The notes: generated from the sequence alone by a model not told the origin. 64,000 nucleotides of DNA from Panicum virgatum (GCF_016808335.1 NC_053138.1:12207900-12271899), one strand, 5' to 3'; shown: positions 44,709-56,820, numbered from the stretch's first letter. Program-made: numbers and translations.

Positions 44709-47145
44709 GCGGCGGTGGTGGAGGGCGGCGGCGGAGACCGCCGGAGCCAGGGGAGGCGGTCGACGGCGGGGGCGGGCGGGGCGCTCGGCCTCTGCGATTG
44801 GATGAAATCCAATCGCAGAGAGCGATGAATAGACGCCCCCACCCCCCTCCCGGTCCAGGGACACGTCGTGGCCGGACGGGCCTGGCCTGCGGATTCGGAA
44901 GGCGTAGTAGAGCCGTAGGGGAATTGGGGCCTGCTAATTAGCGGGCGCTCGCCAGAAGAGGTTCTGGCGGACGATTCCCGACAAAAGCAAATTATCCACT
45001 TTTGGAAAGTTTTTTTATTTCCACAACTTTCTATTTTTGTTTATGATAATTTATGTATATAACTTTGTACATATAACTCGTTAGTGACATTTTGTTACAG
45101 ACTATAATTTTAGTATAACTTTCAATACATACAATTTATACACGTAACTTATACATATAACATCTAAATAATATTCGATTTATACGTATAACTATTTCCT
45201 CTTAACATGTTACATAATAATTTTGTAGCACAATTTTTATGACAGATATAAATTATGCATATAGCTTTTGTTATAACTTGGATAAGAATTTTATTAGACA
45301 ATTTATGTATATAGATTATGCACATAAAGGATCCACATGAATACAAATATTAAATGTTGAAAAATTTAATTGAATACAAAAGTGAAAAACAGAAGAAGAA
45401 AAAAAATCATGTACACCTGTGCTACCGTGGTGCAGGGTGGGTGCGACGTGCGGCACGCGGACCGCTCGTCCATCGCGCGCTAGCAGCGCTCGGTGCGAGC
45501 GTCCGCAGAATTAGAATTGCGGAGGAATTGCTACGAGCACACCGCGGGGCCTTTCCACGAGTTGAATCGAGGAGGCGCACTATCAGAGAACTGCTTGTAC
45601 ACGGGTGAAAGACTCCGTCGCTTTCACTTTTGCAATTTTTTATCAGGAACGAAAGCGATACGATATTATCCGAAACAAAAACAGCATTGGTATTATGGTA
45701 ATTTCAGAAACGAAAAAATACGATCGAGAACACATCGATAACGATCGAAACTCATGGAAACGATATTTTGAAAAAATGATAAGTATGTCAAACCATAGAG
45801 CACAACACTAACCATATGACTTGACACATTTCATACGCAAGTACTGATTGTTAAGATATTAATCCAAGTATATATTCATCCGTGACATGTATCTCATTTC
45901 ATAGTACCAAAAGTTTCGACATTAATCTCCGCATCCATAAAACTATCCACAATCCTATAAATTCAGATCACTAGGTTACGATTTAGAGTTAGGATGAATG
46001 AGTCATGACTCTCTAAAAATATAGATATGATGTTCTAAAAATATATATAGTAAGGTGTGCTGGTAATGTACATGAATATTGTATTTCTATCGGTAAAATA
46101 TGGTAGAATACTACAAAAATATGATATTTTTCGAAAACGATTGGAAGACGCTTAAATCATTTTCGTTTTCACTTTCATATTATTTAACCATTTTCGTTTT
46201 TGTTTTTTTGGTAGTTATTTTTATTTTCATTTAGCCTTAAAAGTCGATAAAACTTCGAAAACGATCGTCGAAAATAAAAAATTATCATTTCCGCTTTCAT
46301 CCCTAATACGGAGCATCTCCAGCAATTGTTTTTCTCTTATACTTAGGCAAATATTTTCTCTCTCCATCGTCAATAATAATTTTTATATTTTTGTGTTATC
46401 GTACAAACTTCTAATCTGGGCCATAGGATTAATATTCAAGAGATGCGCAAGGGGAGTGGTGGGCGGGAGGATTTGCAACAGTGTGAGGGATGAGCGGTTA
46501 AGTGTAAAATTATCTAATTTTCTCGTGCCTCTTGGATGTTATCCTGTGACCCAGATTAAAAGTTTGCATGTTACACGACGTGGTTGGTTTGCACAGTTGC
46601 CTATATATAAGGCCTCATTTGAGATGAATTCACTGACATGTGGGTCCGGATCCGGCCCTTAAATCAGTGATCCAAATGCAGAGGTATCAAATTAAAGGAA
46701 TCCAAATGCAGATGTATCAAAAAGCTTATTTTGGCTTCAACTTTATCTATTCATGCAAATCGAGATATTGTAGCATTGTAAATCCGTGCTAAAATGAACT
46801 AGAAGCTAGATAAAGTCATTTTTTTTGCTTCATCAGCTTTAGCTTCACTGGTGAAACTCTTTTGGCATAAGCTATGCCAAACAATATAGGTGTGGCTGTC
46901 CAGTGTCTATTCTCTAATCAAGTTAGAAAGAACACGTGCATATAGTTTTTGTTATACATTTAGATGCATAGCAAAATTTATGTGTTTAAAAATTTAAAAT
47001 GAGTAATAATAATTTAGAACTGAGGGAGTCGATATCAAATGTACAGGGTCTAAACAGGGGCTCCTATATGTCTTCCGGAAGATAGATAAACAACTTATCT
47101 ATAAAGCACACTAAGGCCGATGACCTATTTAACATTTTGCTGAAA
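44709..47145. other. intergenic; one perfect hairpin
   Basis: GC-rich to about 44830, then AT-rich. A perfect inverted repeat with 14-bp arms, CTCTGCGATTGGAT and ATCCAATCGCAGAG, and a 3-nt loop lies at 44790-44820. No gene is supported; frames at 45354-45741 have no domain. Confidence 0.5.
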
Positions 47146-47262
47146 AAATGTTGGACCAACATCTCAAAAATGTTGAACCAGCATCTCAAAAGTGTTGAAT
47201 CAACATCTCAGAAATATTGAACTAGCATCGCAAAAATGTTGAACCAATTTTAAAAATGTTGA
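47146..47262. repeat. 22-bp minisatellite, about five units
   Basis: Units of the type AAATGTTGAACCAGCATCTCAA follow one another from 47146, drifting at the end. Each unit has a small inverted core, TGTTG and CAACA, in the best-preserved copy. Confidence 0.8.
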
Positions 47263-47269
47263 ATAAATA

Positions 47270-47820
47270 TTTTTTCCTCCATTTTCTTCTCCGGTGCCGG
47301 CGGCTGGCGGCGGCGCGCATGGCCCACGGCGGTCGGCGGGGGCCGCGACGGAGCGCGCGCGGCGGCCGGCGGGGCACGCGGGGGTGAGCGGTGCGCCGCA
47401 GGGCGCCGGTGCCAGCGGCACGCGGGAGGAGCTGGGGGAGAGATGGAGGAGGAGGGAGGGAGAGGGAGAAGAAGATAGAGTTTGGTTGGATCCAAGGGCT
47501 ATAGTTGTTTGCACGAATTTTTAACATTGAAAGTTGGATATGAAAAAAATTTGTGAAAAATGTATAGGATTCACAGGTCTAAACACAGTGCTAAAAGTCT
47601 AAAATATAATGTGGTGCGTCGGCCTGCTGTGTCCGATCAGACACTACGATATCATTAAGATGTTCTTCGAATGCTCGGGACCCGTTTGTGTCGACTGTAG
47701 ATTGTAGAAAAAGCAGCACGTGGATTGTCAGTCTGAGATGGTAAATCATTGTTTGTTTATTTCAGCGTGTGGTCGTAAAACTATGGTTCTTTTGCGTTCA
47801 AAAAAAACTATGGTTCTTTT
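47270..47820. other. GC-rich patch and AT-rich flank
   Basis: A GC-rich block at 47285-47460 yields overlapping frames in several phases, a compositional effect. No gene. Confidence 0.5.
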
Positions 47821-48075
47821 TCCATTCCAAATTATAAGTCATTTTAAAAAATTTGGAGAGTTAAATCATCTCAAAATTTAATCAAAATTATATAGAGAAA
47901 TATAAAGATTTATAACATTAAATAGGTGCACTATAAAAATATAGCTAACAAAGAATCTAATGATACTTAATTAATATCATAAATGTTATTATGTTGTAAT
48001 ATAAATTTGATCAAACTTGAAAAATTTTGACTCCCCAAAATTCTTGAAATGACCTATAATTTAAAACGGAGGCAG
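47821..48075. mobile_element. Stowaway-like MITE
   Basis: Left ATTCCAAATTATAAGTCATT and right AATGACCTATAATTTAAAACGG are inverted, the standard ends of grass Stowaway-type elements. The outermost CTCCCTC on the left has decayed. Confidence 0.65.
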
Positions 48076-48079
48076 TCTT

Positions 48080-48501
48080 AATCATAGTCAGCAGCTAGGT
48101 TGGGACCTATCCTCGTGCTGCTACCTGACACGGTCCGGTCGCACAACATAAATGTTTGATATACTCCCTCGGGCCGTAAAAAAATATTCTGGTAAATTAA
48201 GACAAATTAAGAAAGATCAACTTGTCGCACCTAGGCTGTAATGTACTATATAGTACATTATATAAATTTGTCTTATTTTATTTACTGTTGTGACAATGCA
48301 ATGGAGCTAATTTTAGTTAGAGTTTTATGATATAACACATCGATAAATGGTACACGCACTAAGAGTTTATAGACTAAGGGGTTGCTTAGATTGTAGCCAC
48401 ACCTCGCCACGCTACACAGGCGGGTGTGGCGGTGGGAATCGGCGCCACAGAAGTGTGGCGTGGCGACCTGCAGTGGACAACTAAGCAGCTCCTAACACTA
48501 T
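48080..48501. other. intergenic, nothing recognised
   Basis: Includes TACTCCCTCGGGCCG at about 48172, possibly one end of another Stowaway-like element whose partner end I could not find. Confidence 0.4.
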
Positions 48502-48826
48502 GGCCCTCTTTGGTTTGTGCTACACTAGAACTGTAGCAACTTTGATCGATAATTAGAGGTACCAAATAATGATAGTTTATAAAAATAACTTCATAACCCC
48601 TGCGCTAGGAACCCTAAAGAATCTAATGACATCTTTGACCACGCGATTTGAGGATAGTTACTGTAGCATCGCTATAGCAAATCATAGATTAATTATCATC
48701 ATTAGATTCATCATGAAAAGATACACTTATTTATGAAAAAGTTTTACAAATAAAATTCATTTAGTACTACATGCATGCGAGATTCTCTTGTAGCGCTAGT
48801 TGCGCTAGATGCAACCAAACAGGACC
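48502..48826. mobile_element. PIF-type MITE, copy F
   Basis: Ends GGCCCTCTTTGGTTTGTGC and GCAACCAAACAGGACC, flanked by TAT on both sides (48499-48501 and 48827-48829). Diverged relative of the 6110-6473 family; the 3-bp duplication supports the same mechanism. Confidence 0.7.
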
Positions 48827-48889
48827 TATGCATGGCACCTACCTCCGCCAGAATGGGCGCCCGCGTCGCCACTGAAAACGACCATTCTT

Positions 48890-49144
48890 GAGACTGAGCG
48901 TTAGCTCGGGTGGTTGGCTCCCCGGTGCGGGAACAGACCCACCCGCGTTTGAGCGCCTGCTCGAGCGTGCGGTGCTCACGGGTACTGTAGCGTGAGTGGT
49001 GCGTGTGTGAGTGTGCGGTGGTGTGTGTACTGTAGTATGGCGCGTTCCGAGACTCTTTGGGCAGTCTCGTCGACGTTGAGTCTAGTCAGCATGGGCGACC
49101 AAAAAATCTTACATGACTCCCCAGTGCTCCTGGGTGCTTTAAAA
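48890..49144 (+). mobile_element. tRNA-derived SINE with 15-bp target-site duplication
   Basis: The head GAGCGTTAGCTCGGGTGGTTGG contains a pol III A-box, and CGCGTTTGAGCGCC about 35 bp on contains a B-box. An A-rich tail follows. The flanks AAAACGACCATTCTT (48875-48889 and 49145-49159) are identical, the hallmark of LINE-driven insertion. It is non-coding; short frames across it are chance. Confidence 0.88.
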
Positions 49145-49159
49145 AAAACGACCATTCTT

Positions 49160-51380
49160 TCATTGTCGCGGCTTTTTTGACGTGAAATAAAGTTGGGAAA
49201 GAAAATTTTCTAACGAAAATATAGAGCGACGCATAGGATGAGCTGCCCTCCTTATCGGTTGAAAAATTTGCCGGTTCCCGTTGGTTTGTCGGAAAAAAAA
49301 TTGCCGGTTTTTTTGATTGGTTTCAGATGAAATATCTGGAAGTTGCTTTGTTTCTTCAATTCACTCGCAGATTATTCGTTGAAGAATGATGAAAGAGACG
49401 GCTGGCATATATAGTAATCCTAAAGTATATATATTTTGTCGTCCCGTCAAAAAATGATATTAAGTCAATATTACTCGCATATACACACATTTGTATGAGC
49501 GGGTTAGTCGAACATGTTATATATATATATATATGGTACATGTCTAGTAATTAAGTCTGATGTCTAAAACCAGATCGACTGAGATAGTTTTTCAGTGTTC
49601 AAAAGTCATTGCTTGTCCAACTACATAAAACTTTAATACATAATAGTCTTTTCCTTTTTTGCGTATGTTGCTTGTCCAAGTTCTAAATTGTGCACTCTAA
49701 ACACCTATCGTACTTAGTAGCTAGATAAGAGATTTTCTTAAGGAGCGAGGTTGTGCGTTGTCACTACTTTTCGATCTATTACTTGTATTTTCTGCAGTTC
49801 TACATGACAAAAAAACAAAAAACCGAACTACTAGCTGTGAACACAGTACAGATGGACATGGCTTCGCTAAATCTGGTGAAGCCAGAAGTTGACGCGCACT
49901 TTAATTTGTACCCAGTAGAGGTTGGTTACTTGTTTGAGGTTGTTGCCAACTACAGTACTTCGCATGGAGAACGTTTCAAACTCGTGGATCGACTCGATCG
50001 ATCAGGTGAATCCAGTTGCCTGTCGCATCAGAAGAGCATTACTAGAAGCTGCACGTACCTGTTCATGATTATGGCTGTCTCGTTTTGTCTGGAAAGGTTT
50101 ACCGTTTTTTGAGACTTCCTGGTTTAAGGGTTCCGATTAATTAAGTTCAGTATTCTGAATTGGTACGGGAGAAATTAATTAGTTTATTTTATATTATTTC
50201 CTTTAGCCGCTAAACCCTTTTTTCTTTGCTTGTGCAACCTAATTAAATAGAAATGCTTGCGCCAAAACGGCGTGGTGCTTAGACACCAAAATTGCTATCT
50301 TAATTTGCTCAAGACACTTGATATGATCACGCAAATTCTCCCTTAATTATGAAAAGTAAGTCTTGCTCATGGGCCCTCTCGGTCTATATGGTTATATGCA
50401 AATTCTCCTAGTTAGACCCTTGCCTAGTTTATGGCGCCAGTCACTATGCTTATCTCGAGCTGTCGAGCTAGATTCCCAGTACGTCCAAAGGGGTTCCTCA
50501 ACGTTCAGCTAGACAAAAGAGATGATGAAGCTAGAGCCGTACGTGCAACAGGATCAGAAGTTTGGATATGATAGCGCAGATTAATCTTCTCTGATTTCAT
50601 GGAAAGTAAAAAGTAATCCCTGTAGAGTGATCAACATGGTGAGTACGTGGGGCCGGAGGTGCTTGCAGGTAAGGTAGCGTTTGTTGGTTGAAGGGTAAGG
50701 TATGATGAAACGGTTCCATGCTAGATTAATTAGAGGAATGGATAATGGGCTATCCTTATGTTTGGTTGAAATGATGGAAATGCTCCATTTGGATCTATTT
50801 GGTTCGAAGGATGAGCATCAGCTGACTTCGGGTTCCGTTAATTCCAATTTTGTGAAGTCCACCTGTCATGAATAGCTTTCTTCCTCCTCTCTTCTTCCCT
50901 TATCTTCCCGAGCACGCCTGCTCGCCACCGCCGCACAGCCGCACGCGGTCGCCAGGGGTGATGCTACATTGTCCTTGCCTGGCCTGGTGCACAGCCACTA
51001 TGGCAAAAAGGAAAATTCCTACCATTTTGCAAAATTTTGCTCCCTCCAATTAATTTTGATAGCTATATTTTAAAAACTTAAATATTTAAAAATAATAGCT
51101 ATATTTGCTATTGGCATAAACTGTGACAATAAATAGCACAGGTAACGAGAAGTTTCCATTGGAGGACTAATAAAAAGTCTATATTGCAATTATTAGATTA
51201 ATAATCACACTTGATACTCTTAGTCATTGTGTCATATAGTAATATATCTATCAAAATTGGATGGAAGGGTACCATTAAATTGTACTACCATCGGCGCGGG
51301 CTCGGCGCGCCCAAGCCGGCGGGCTCGTCGTGTCGGGGCTGGTTCCTTGCACTGGCCGCGCGCCACCAGGGTTTTCTTTA
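49160..51380. other. intergenic; one exon-like frame
   Basis: A frame at 49753-50112 (119 codons), preceded by TTTCTGCAG at about 49790, looks somewhat exon-like but matches nothing I know. (TA)n lies near 49517-49535. No other gene. Confidence 0.4.
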
Positions 51381-51898
51381 CCGACCGGAACCGGTCCGGA
51401 AACCGCGGTAACCGGTCAAACCGGTCCGGACCGGTTCCGATACCGGCCGGTTTCAAACCAGTTCAAATTTGAAGTTCAAATTTGAATTCAAAAAAATGAA
51501 AAAAAAATTCCAAAAAATACTTCAAGTTGCGATGAATTTAATGGTGTCAAATTTTTTCAAATATTCGTTCATTTAGTATACTTTGCGGGCATTTGAAGTT
51601 AAACAAAAAAAACGTGCATACAAAAGTATACAAATACAATGTAAAACATGTTATACATTGTATTAATGTAAAAGTAATACAAAAGAGGGTTGGAGGGTTC
51701 ATTTAGACTAAAACATATTATACAAACATTTAAATTTTGAACTAAAGTGGGTTTTTCGTCGGTTTTTTTGTTCAACTCCCTGTTCCCACTCAAACCGGAC
51801 CGGTTTACCGATCAAACAGGTGAAAACAGATTGAACTGCCATCCAGAGTTTGAAATTTGAATTTGACTGATTTTTACCGGTTTTCGGTCAAACCGAAC
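51381..51898 (+). repeat. second copy of the 0.5-kb dispersed repeat, cut by the gypsy LTR
   Basis: Shares the AT-rich middle and the ACCGG-rich ends with 31531-32028 but stops at TCAAACCGAAC, exactly where the LTR begins (51899). The missing last 20-30 bp should lie on the far side of the retroelement, beyond the window. Confidence 0.8.
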
Positions 51899-52985
51899 TG
51901 TCGTGGTGTGGCAACCACAGCCGGGTGGCGGAATGCACCCGCATCAGCCCAGAGGGAGAGTACTCGGGGGTTAGCTAGCGACTAGTTCAATCTTGCTCAA
52001 GAACACGATGAACACCGCAGGTTTAGAGTGGTTCGTGCCGCCAGAGCGTAATACCCTACGTCCACTGTGTGTTGTATTGCTCGGGTATAGAAGAGCTTGG
52101 AGCTCTGTCCAGCGAGTGTCTGAGTGTGCTCTTTTCCTTGCCCCCGGTGTACAGCGAGCGCTACCCTTTTATATCTCAAGGGAGGCGCGTACATGGTCGT
52201 TGGGTCCCCGACAGGTGGGCCCAACCGATGCAGTAACAGTAACATACTGTTCATACATTATGGCGTTGCAGGCGAAGGAGATCATACTCCTGGATTTCCT
52301 TGCCAGCTCCAGGAATCCCCCGTTCTGCATGTCCAGACACTGTCTTGTCGGAGCGGCGCCAGGCGTAGCTAGCGGCGTCGCTTGCCACGTAGCTGAACGG
52401 GCCGTGTAGCTTGCGGCATAGCCGGCATGATGGAAAAGTGTCATGCCGTCGTATCCAATTAATGCGGCAGAGGTGCTCTGCGCGGGTGCGGCACAGGCGG
52501 CTGCACTGTGTACCTTGGTAATACGCGGTCCACGGCGAGGCCTGACAAAGGCTGCCGCGCGTGCCGTGGCGACAGAGCACCTCTGAACCACCCGCATTGA
52601 ATGTGGTCGGTGGGTGAGCCTTCCAGCGGAAGACTCGCACTCGAGCCTGTACCCGCGCCTGCGGGACACGTGGCAACTCTGGACCCCCCGGGTGGTATGT
52701 TGGTTCTACCGCGTGGGAGGTCCGGACGGACGTGGGAGGTCTCGGACCCCTATGGGGGGTCCGAGGCCTCGGCTGTCAGCTCGGAGCTTCCCTTCCTCAG
52801 AGACACATGGCGTCTCCGGACCCGTCCCCAGGCGGGGAGCAGGTCCGGGGCCGTAGGCCCGGTGAGGTAAGGGCCTGACCCGTGGGACCCGGCTGCTCCG
52901 CCTCATATAGCGTTAGTCGCGAATGACCATGCGGGTCCTGCCTTACTGCAGTAGGAGTGGGTATCCCTCCTACAGGGTACCGACA
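51899..52985 (-). mobile_element. 3' LTR of the Tat-lineage gypsy element
   Basis: TGTCGTGGTG ... GGTACCGACA, 1087 bp, matching the solo LTR at 27818-28896. Since gag-pol reads on the minus strand, this is the downstream (3') LTR. Minus-strand TATAAAA at 52167-52173 is the likely promoter. The purine tract next to it reads GGGCCCGGGGGCCAC on the minus strand. The 5-mer outside it, CGAAC, should recur beyond the 5' LTR. Confidence 0.93.
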
Positions 52986-53477
52986 GTGGCCCCCGGGCCC
53001 AGCTCGGGAGAGGTGACGAACCCGCAGGTGGGGCCACTACTGCAATTTGTCTTTGCATAACTTGAAGCCTCTTACTGCTGGAGTCTTGTCCGGGTTTGAC
53101 CGTCCATTGAGTTTTTTGTTGCTTCATCACATCGCAGCGGCTTAATGACTCGTGGTCCTCACACACAGTGGTACACCTAGTCATGCGCGCGACGCTCGGC
53201 ATTGTTGCGGCTGGAGTAAACGGGGTATTTACCACCAACGCAGTTCCCGAAGAGCCCGGTCACGCCAGTGCTTAATGCGCGCACGTCAGCCCGGCTTCCG
53301 CCTCGCTTCGCGCGCGGACGACGGTTCAGATCCCGCCTTTTCACACCTTTGCGGTTACCCGCCTTCCCTGACAGGTGGGCCCGGGCCCCTTTGTCATGGA
53401 TTGGGCAGTTAACACCAGGTGCGGGCGTCGCTTGAGTTCCAGCGACGGTTCCGGGGCGCGCCGGTTGAGTCAGGCTT

Positions 53478-53484
53478 TATAAAG
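53478..53484 (+). promoter_or_regulatory. TATA box of the antisense accessory gene
   Basis: TATAAAG on the plus strand, 127 bp before the ATG at 53611. It lies inside the retroelement and points against gag-pol, so the accessory gene has its own promoter. Confidence 0.6.
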
Positions 53485-53610
53485 GAACGAACCGCAGACC
53501 GCGATTACTTTTCTGCATTCGCCTTCTTCCTTCCAACCTTTGCGCCCCTTTGCCTTTGAGCCTCCCCCCCTTGCTCATCTGCGTAGATTGCTCTACACCC
53601 CCACAGCGTG

Positions 53611-56600
53611 ATGGCATCCCTCGGCCACCCCCGTCGATTCCAGACCGAGGAGGAGCTGAGCACGGTGCGCCGTTTGCTAGGGTGGAGCCCGCAGGAGACT
53701 GGCTGGGGGGTCCGAGCAGGCTCGGTTCCCCTTGGCGACCTCCGCGCCGGGAAATTTGTGCTATTCACTTCGCACATTTCCACCGGCGTGGGGCTGCCGA
53801 TCTCTTCGTTCCTGCTGTTGCTGCTGGAAGACTTCGGCCTCCAACTTCAGCACCTTACGCCCCACTCCCTCCTCCTGACGTCCATCTTCATCCATTTGTG
53901 CGAGATGTTGGTGGGAGTACGGCCCTGCGTCATCCTCTTCCGCTACTTCTTCATACTGGTGATGTCCGGGAGGGCGAAGGATGAGGTGGGGGCGTATTAT
54001 TTCCAGACAAGGAGCGACCTGCCGACGCCTTACATTCCCGGCCTTACTGGCGGAAGGTGGGAGGAGTGGCGCAAGGATTGGGTGATCACCACCGCCGAAG
54101 CCAACGAGTGCCTCGCCTTGCCGACCGAGGGACCCGCCACCGACTGAGCATCCTGGAGGGCCAAGCCGTCCCTGTAGCCGGAGTTCGACTCCGTGCTGGG
54201 CAAGATCAGGTCGCTGGCGGAGAGCGGCCTCACCTCGCTGCACGTGCTCGGAGATTTCCTAAAGCGCCGGATCGCCCCCCTGAAGCAGCGGCCGCGCCCT
54301 GCTTGGAGCTTCATCGGCCTCAACGACAGCAACAGGACCCACCGCGGAGAGGGGAGTGACCTGACCCAGGAAGCCTTGGAGGTCCTGGTGCGGGCGGTGA
54401 TGGGGGACGCCTTCATCCCGGAGCACCTGATCCCTCCCCAGGGTGTCGTCCCCCTCTGCGAAGACTCACGCCCGAGGACCGCGGTGCTGGCCACGCTGCC
54501 AACTCTCGACGACGGCGGGCTGGCCGCACGCCAGACCAGAGGCGACCTGAACCGTGGGATCCGGATCCCTGGTGCGTCCGGGGATCAAGCCGTGTCGAGC
54601 ATCGCGGGGTCCGGCCCCACTACGAAGGGCAAGCAGGCCGTGGCTGGTAGCGCCGCCACGAGCGGTCCCAGCCAGGCCCGGAGCAGCTCCGGTGCGTCGT
54701 CAGGAGATGCGGGCCGGCGCAGGTTGCAGCGGGGCAACGGGACCCTAGTTGGGGAGCCCGCCGCGAAGCGCCAGAGGTCCGCCGAGGACTCGGGCCAGGG
54801 CAGCTCCCGAGCCCCCGGCCATCGCGGGACCTCCGGGGTGGACGCGCCGCCACCATCACCGCCGAGAGACACCTCCCCCCGGCAGCAACAGCGGCAGCCA
54901 TGGGAGCAACAGCATCAGCAGCAGCAGGAGCAACCACAGGAGCAGCGGCAGCAGCAGAAGCAGTCGTCGAGCCTCCACGGACGCTGGAGACCCATCGCCT
55001 CAGGGTTACTGTTATTCTGGCCACACCCCTTATTCTCGGTGCTCCACTTTGTGCTGAAGGCTCCTTCTTTTTGTTGCCAGGGCTCCACGCCCAACCAGTT
55101 CTTCCGCCGCCGCTGGTCCGTCAGCGGGGGGCTAGGCGTCAGTGGCCTCAGCGACGACGGTGGGTGCGGCTACGGGTACGGAGAGCGCAGGTGCGGCGGC
55201 TTCCACAAGCCCGGTGGCGGCCAACACGACGGCGGCTGGTGCGCCGACGTCAGGTGCCGCTGCGCCCGACGCGGCGATAGCTGAGGCGCCGGTGTCGGGC
55301 TCAGCCGCACCCGATGTGGCGGCGGCGGAGGCACCGGTGTCGGGCACAGCCGCACCCGAGGTGGCAGCGGCGGAGGCGCCGGTGTCGGGCGCAGCCGCAC
55401 CTGATATGGCGGCGGCGGATGCAACAGTGCCGGATGCGGCCACGTCTGACGCAGCGGCGGTGGGTGCATCCGCACCCGACGTGGTGGCCCTCGAGACCCC
55501 AGCTACGGCGACAATTGCGCCGACACCGGATTCGACGGCGGCGAGCGTGACAGCGACAAGTGCTGCGGCGCTGAGCACAATGGTAACCGAGGTCCCGATG
55601 CCTGCGCCAGAAGTCCCTACCTCCAGCTCCAATCCTGCGGCAGAGGAGGAGCTGGAGGTGGTCTTTGGTAGGCAGCTCCTCCAGCTCCAACCCCTGGAGG
55701 AGGAAGCGACTCCCCTCCCCCAGGTGTTGGTCCAGGTCCGGCGGTCGATAGTGGAGGCAACCTCCTCTGCCGAGGCGGCCTTCCGGCGGGAGTGGACTGC
55801 CCTGGAGAGCGAACACCAGCGCCTCTCCGACTGGCACACCCGCCTGGAGGCGCACATGAAGGCTGAAGCCTCCCATGCTGCGGAAGCTCGGTCCAAACTC
55901 AAGGCCGACCAAGAGGCCTACCGAGTTAACCTTCGGATGGTGTTCGACCGATAGTTCGCAGTATCAAGCCGGGAGAAAGCCCTGGCGCAGCGGGAGGAGA
56001 CCTTTGCCCTGGAGGTGGTCAGCTTTGCGGCTCAGCGGTCCGATCTCAAGACTCGGCTCGCTGCCCAGCGGTCCGAGCTTGAGACCCGCAGCCAGGGTCT
56101 CGAGGTCCGCAAGCAGGAGCTGGACGAGCTCTCTGGGCCCTGGCCGGATGGCGGAAGCAGCTGGAGGAGAGGGCCAGCAAGCTGGCTATTGCCGAGTCGG
56201 AGCTGGAGGACGATAGGAAGTCCCTTGACAGGCGGGAATCCCTCACCGCCAGCATGGAGAAGCAGCTCGAGCGCCAGCGCGACTCCCTCAAGAAGCGGAA
56301 GGAGTCGGCGGAGAAGAGGAAGGCAGAGCTCGAGGAGAGGCTCTGCGAGGTGGAGGCAGCCAAGGCAGCTCGGGACAGCCGGGTCCAGGGGGCGGTCCAG
56401 GAGGCGGTCCAGGAGGCGGTCCGGAAGCTGCAGGAGGAGCAGCGCGCGGGGGCCCAGCAGATTGTCGACTGGGTAGGCGAAGTGAGCTCAGCGCTGGTGC
56501 CTTTTGGAATGAGCCCAATCCAAGTGGCAGAGGCGCCAGCTTCGATTGCTGACGCCCTTCCAGTGCTGAGCTCCGCTTCGGATAGGCTCCGGCGTCTGGA

Positions 56601-56820
56601 GCCGGTCCTTGCAGGCTAGCTTGAGGTCGAGGGCCGCGAGCTGATCCAGATGGTGGCGGAGCACATTCTGACATGTCTCCGGAGCCACGACCCGGCCATC
56701 TCACTAGCCCCCGTGCTCGATGGTCCTGTGGCGGAGACGGAGGCCGCCGCCCGGGACAGCGTGCGGGAGGTCGTCGACTTCGTCGCCGCCTACTTCAAAG
56801 GGGAACCTACAGACTCCTAA
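53611..56820 (+). pseudogene. antisense accessory gene of the gypsy element (PF04195-like), decayed
   Basis: It reads opposite to gag-pol, between pol and the 3' LTR. Residues 1 to about 179 resemble the 'putative gypsy-type transposon' domain: GLPISSFLLLLLEDFGLQLQ, LTPHSLLLTSIFIHLCEM and a GGRWEEWRKDW segment. Next come SLAESGLTSLHVLGDFLKRR, a Gln-rich tract, a probable intron (about 55013-55080, ending TTTTTGTTGCCAG) and five 15-residue repeats (EAPVSGAAAPDxAAA type, 55238-55462). A long coiled coil follows (LERQRDSLKKRKESAEKRK). The true end is TAA at 56818-56820. In-frame stops lie at 54145 (TGA), 54175, 55952 and 56617 (all TAG), and the frame shifts near 56130. Tat-lineage relatives such as Grande carry an antisense gene; its role is unknown. 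Certainly inactive here. Confidence 0.8.

Noticed and set aside
49753..50112. Protein-coding exon
   Set aside because: Plausible acceptor, but no partner exon, domain or promoter.
53761..56704. Long minus-strand frames over the accessory gene
   Set aside because: Shadows of its GC-rich, Ala/Pro-repeat and coiled-coil sequence; the plus strand carries the recognisable domain.
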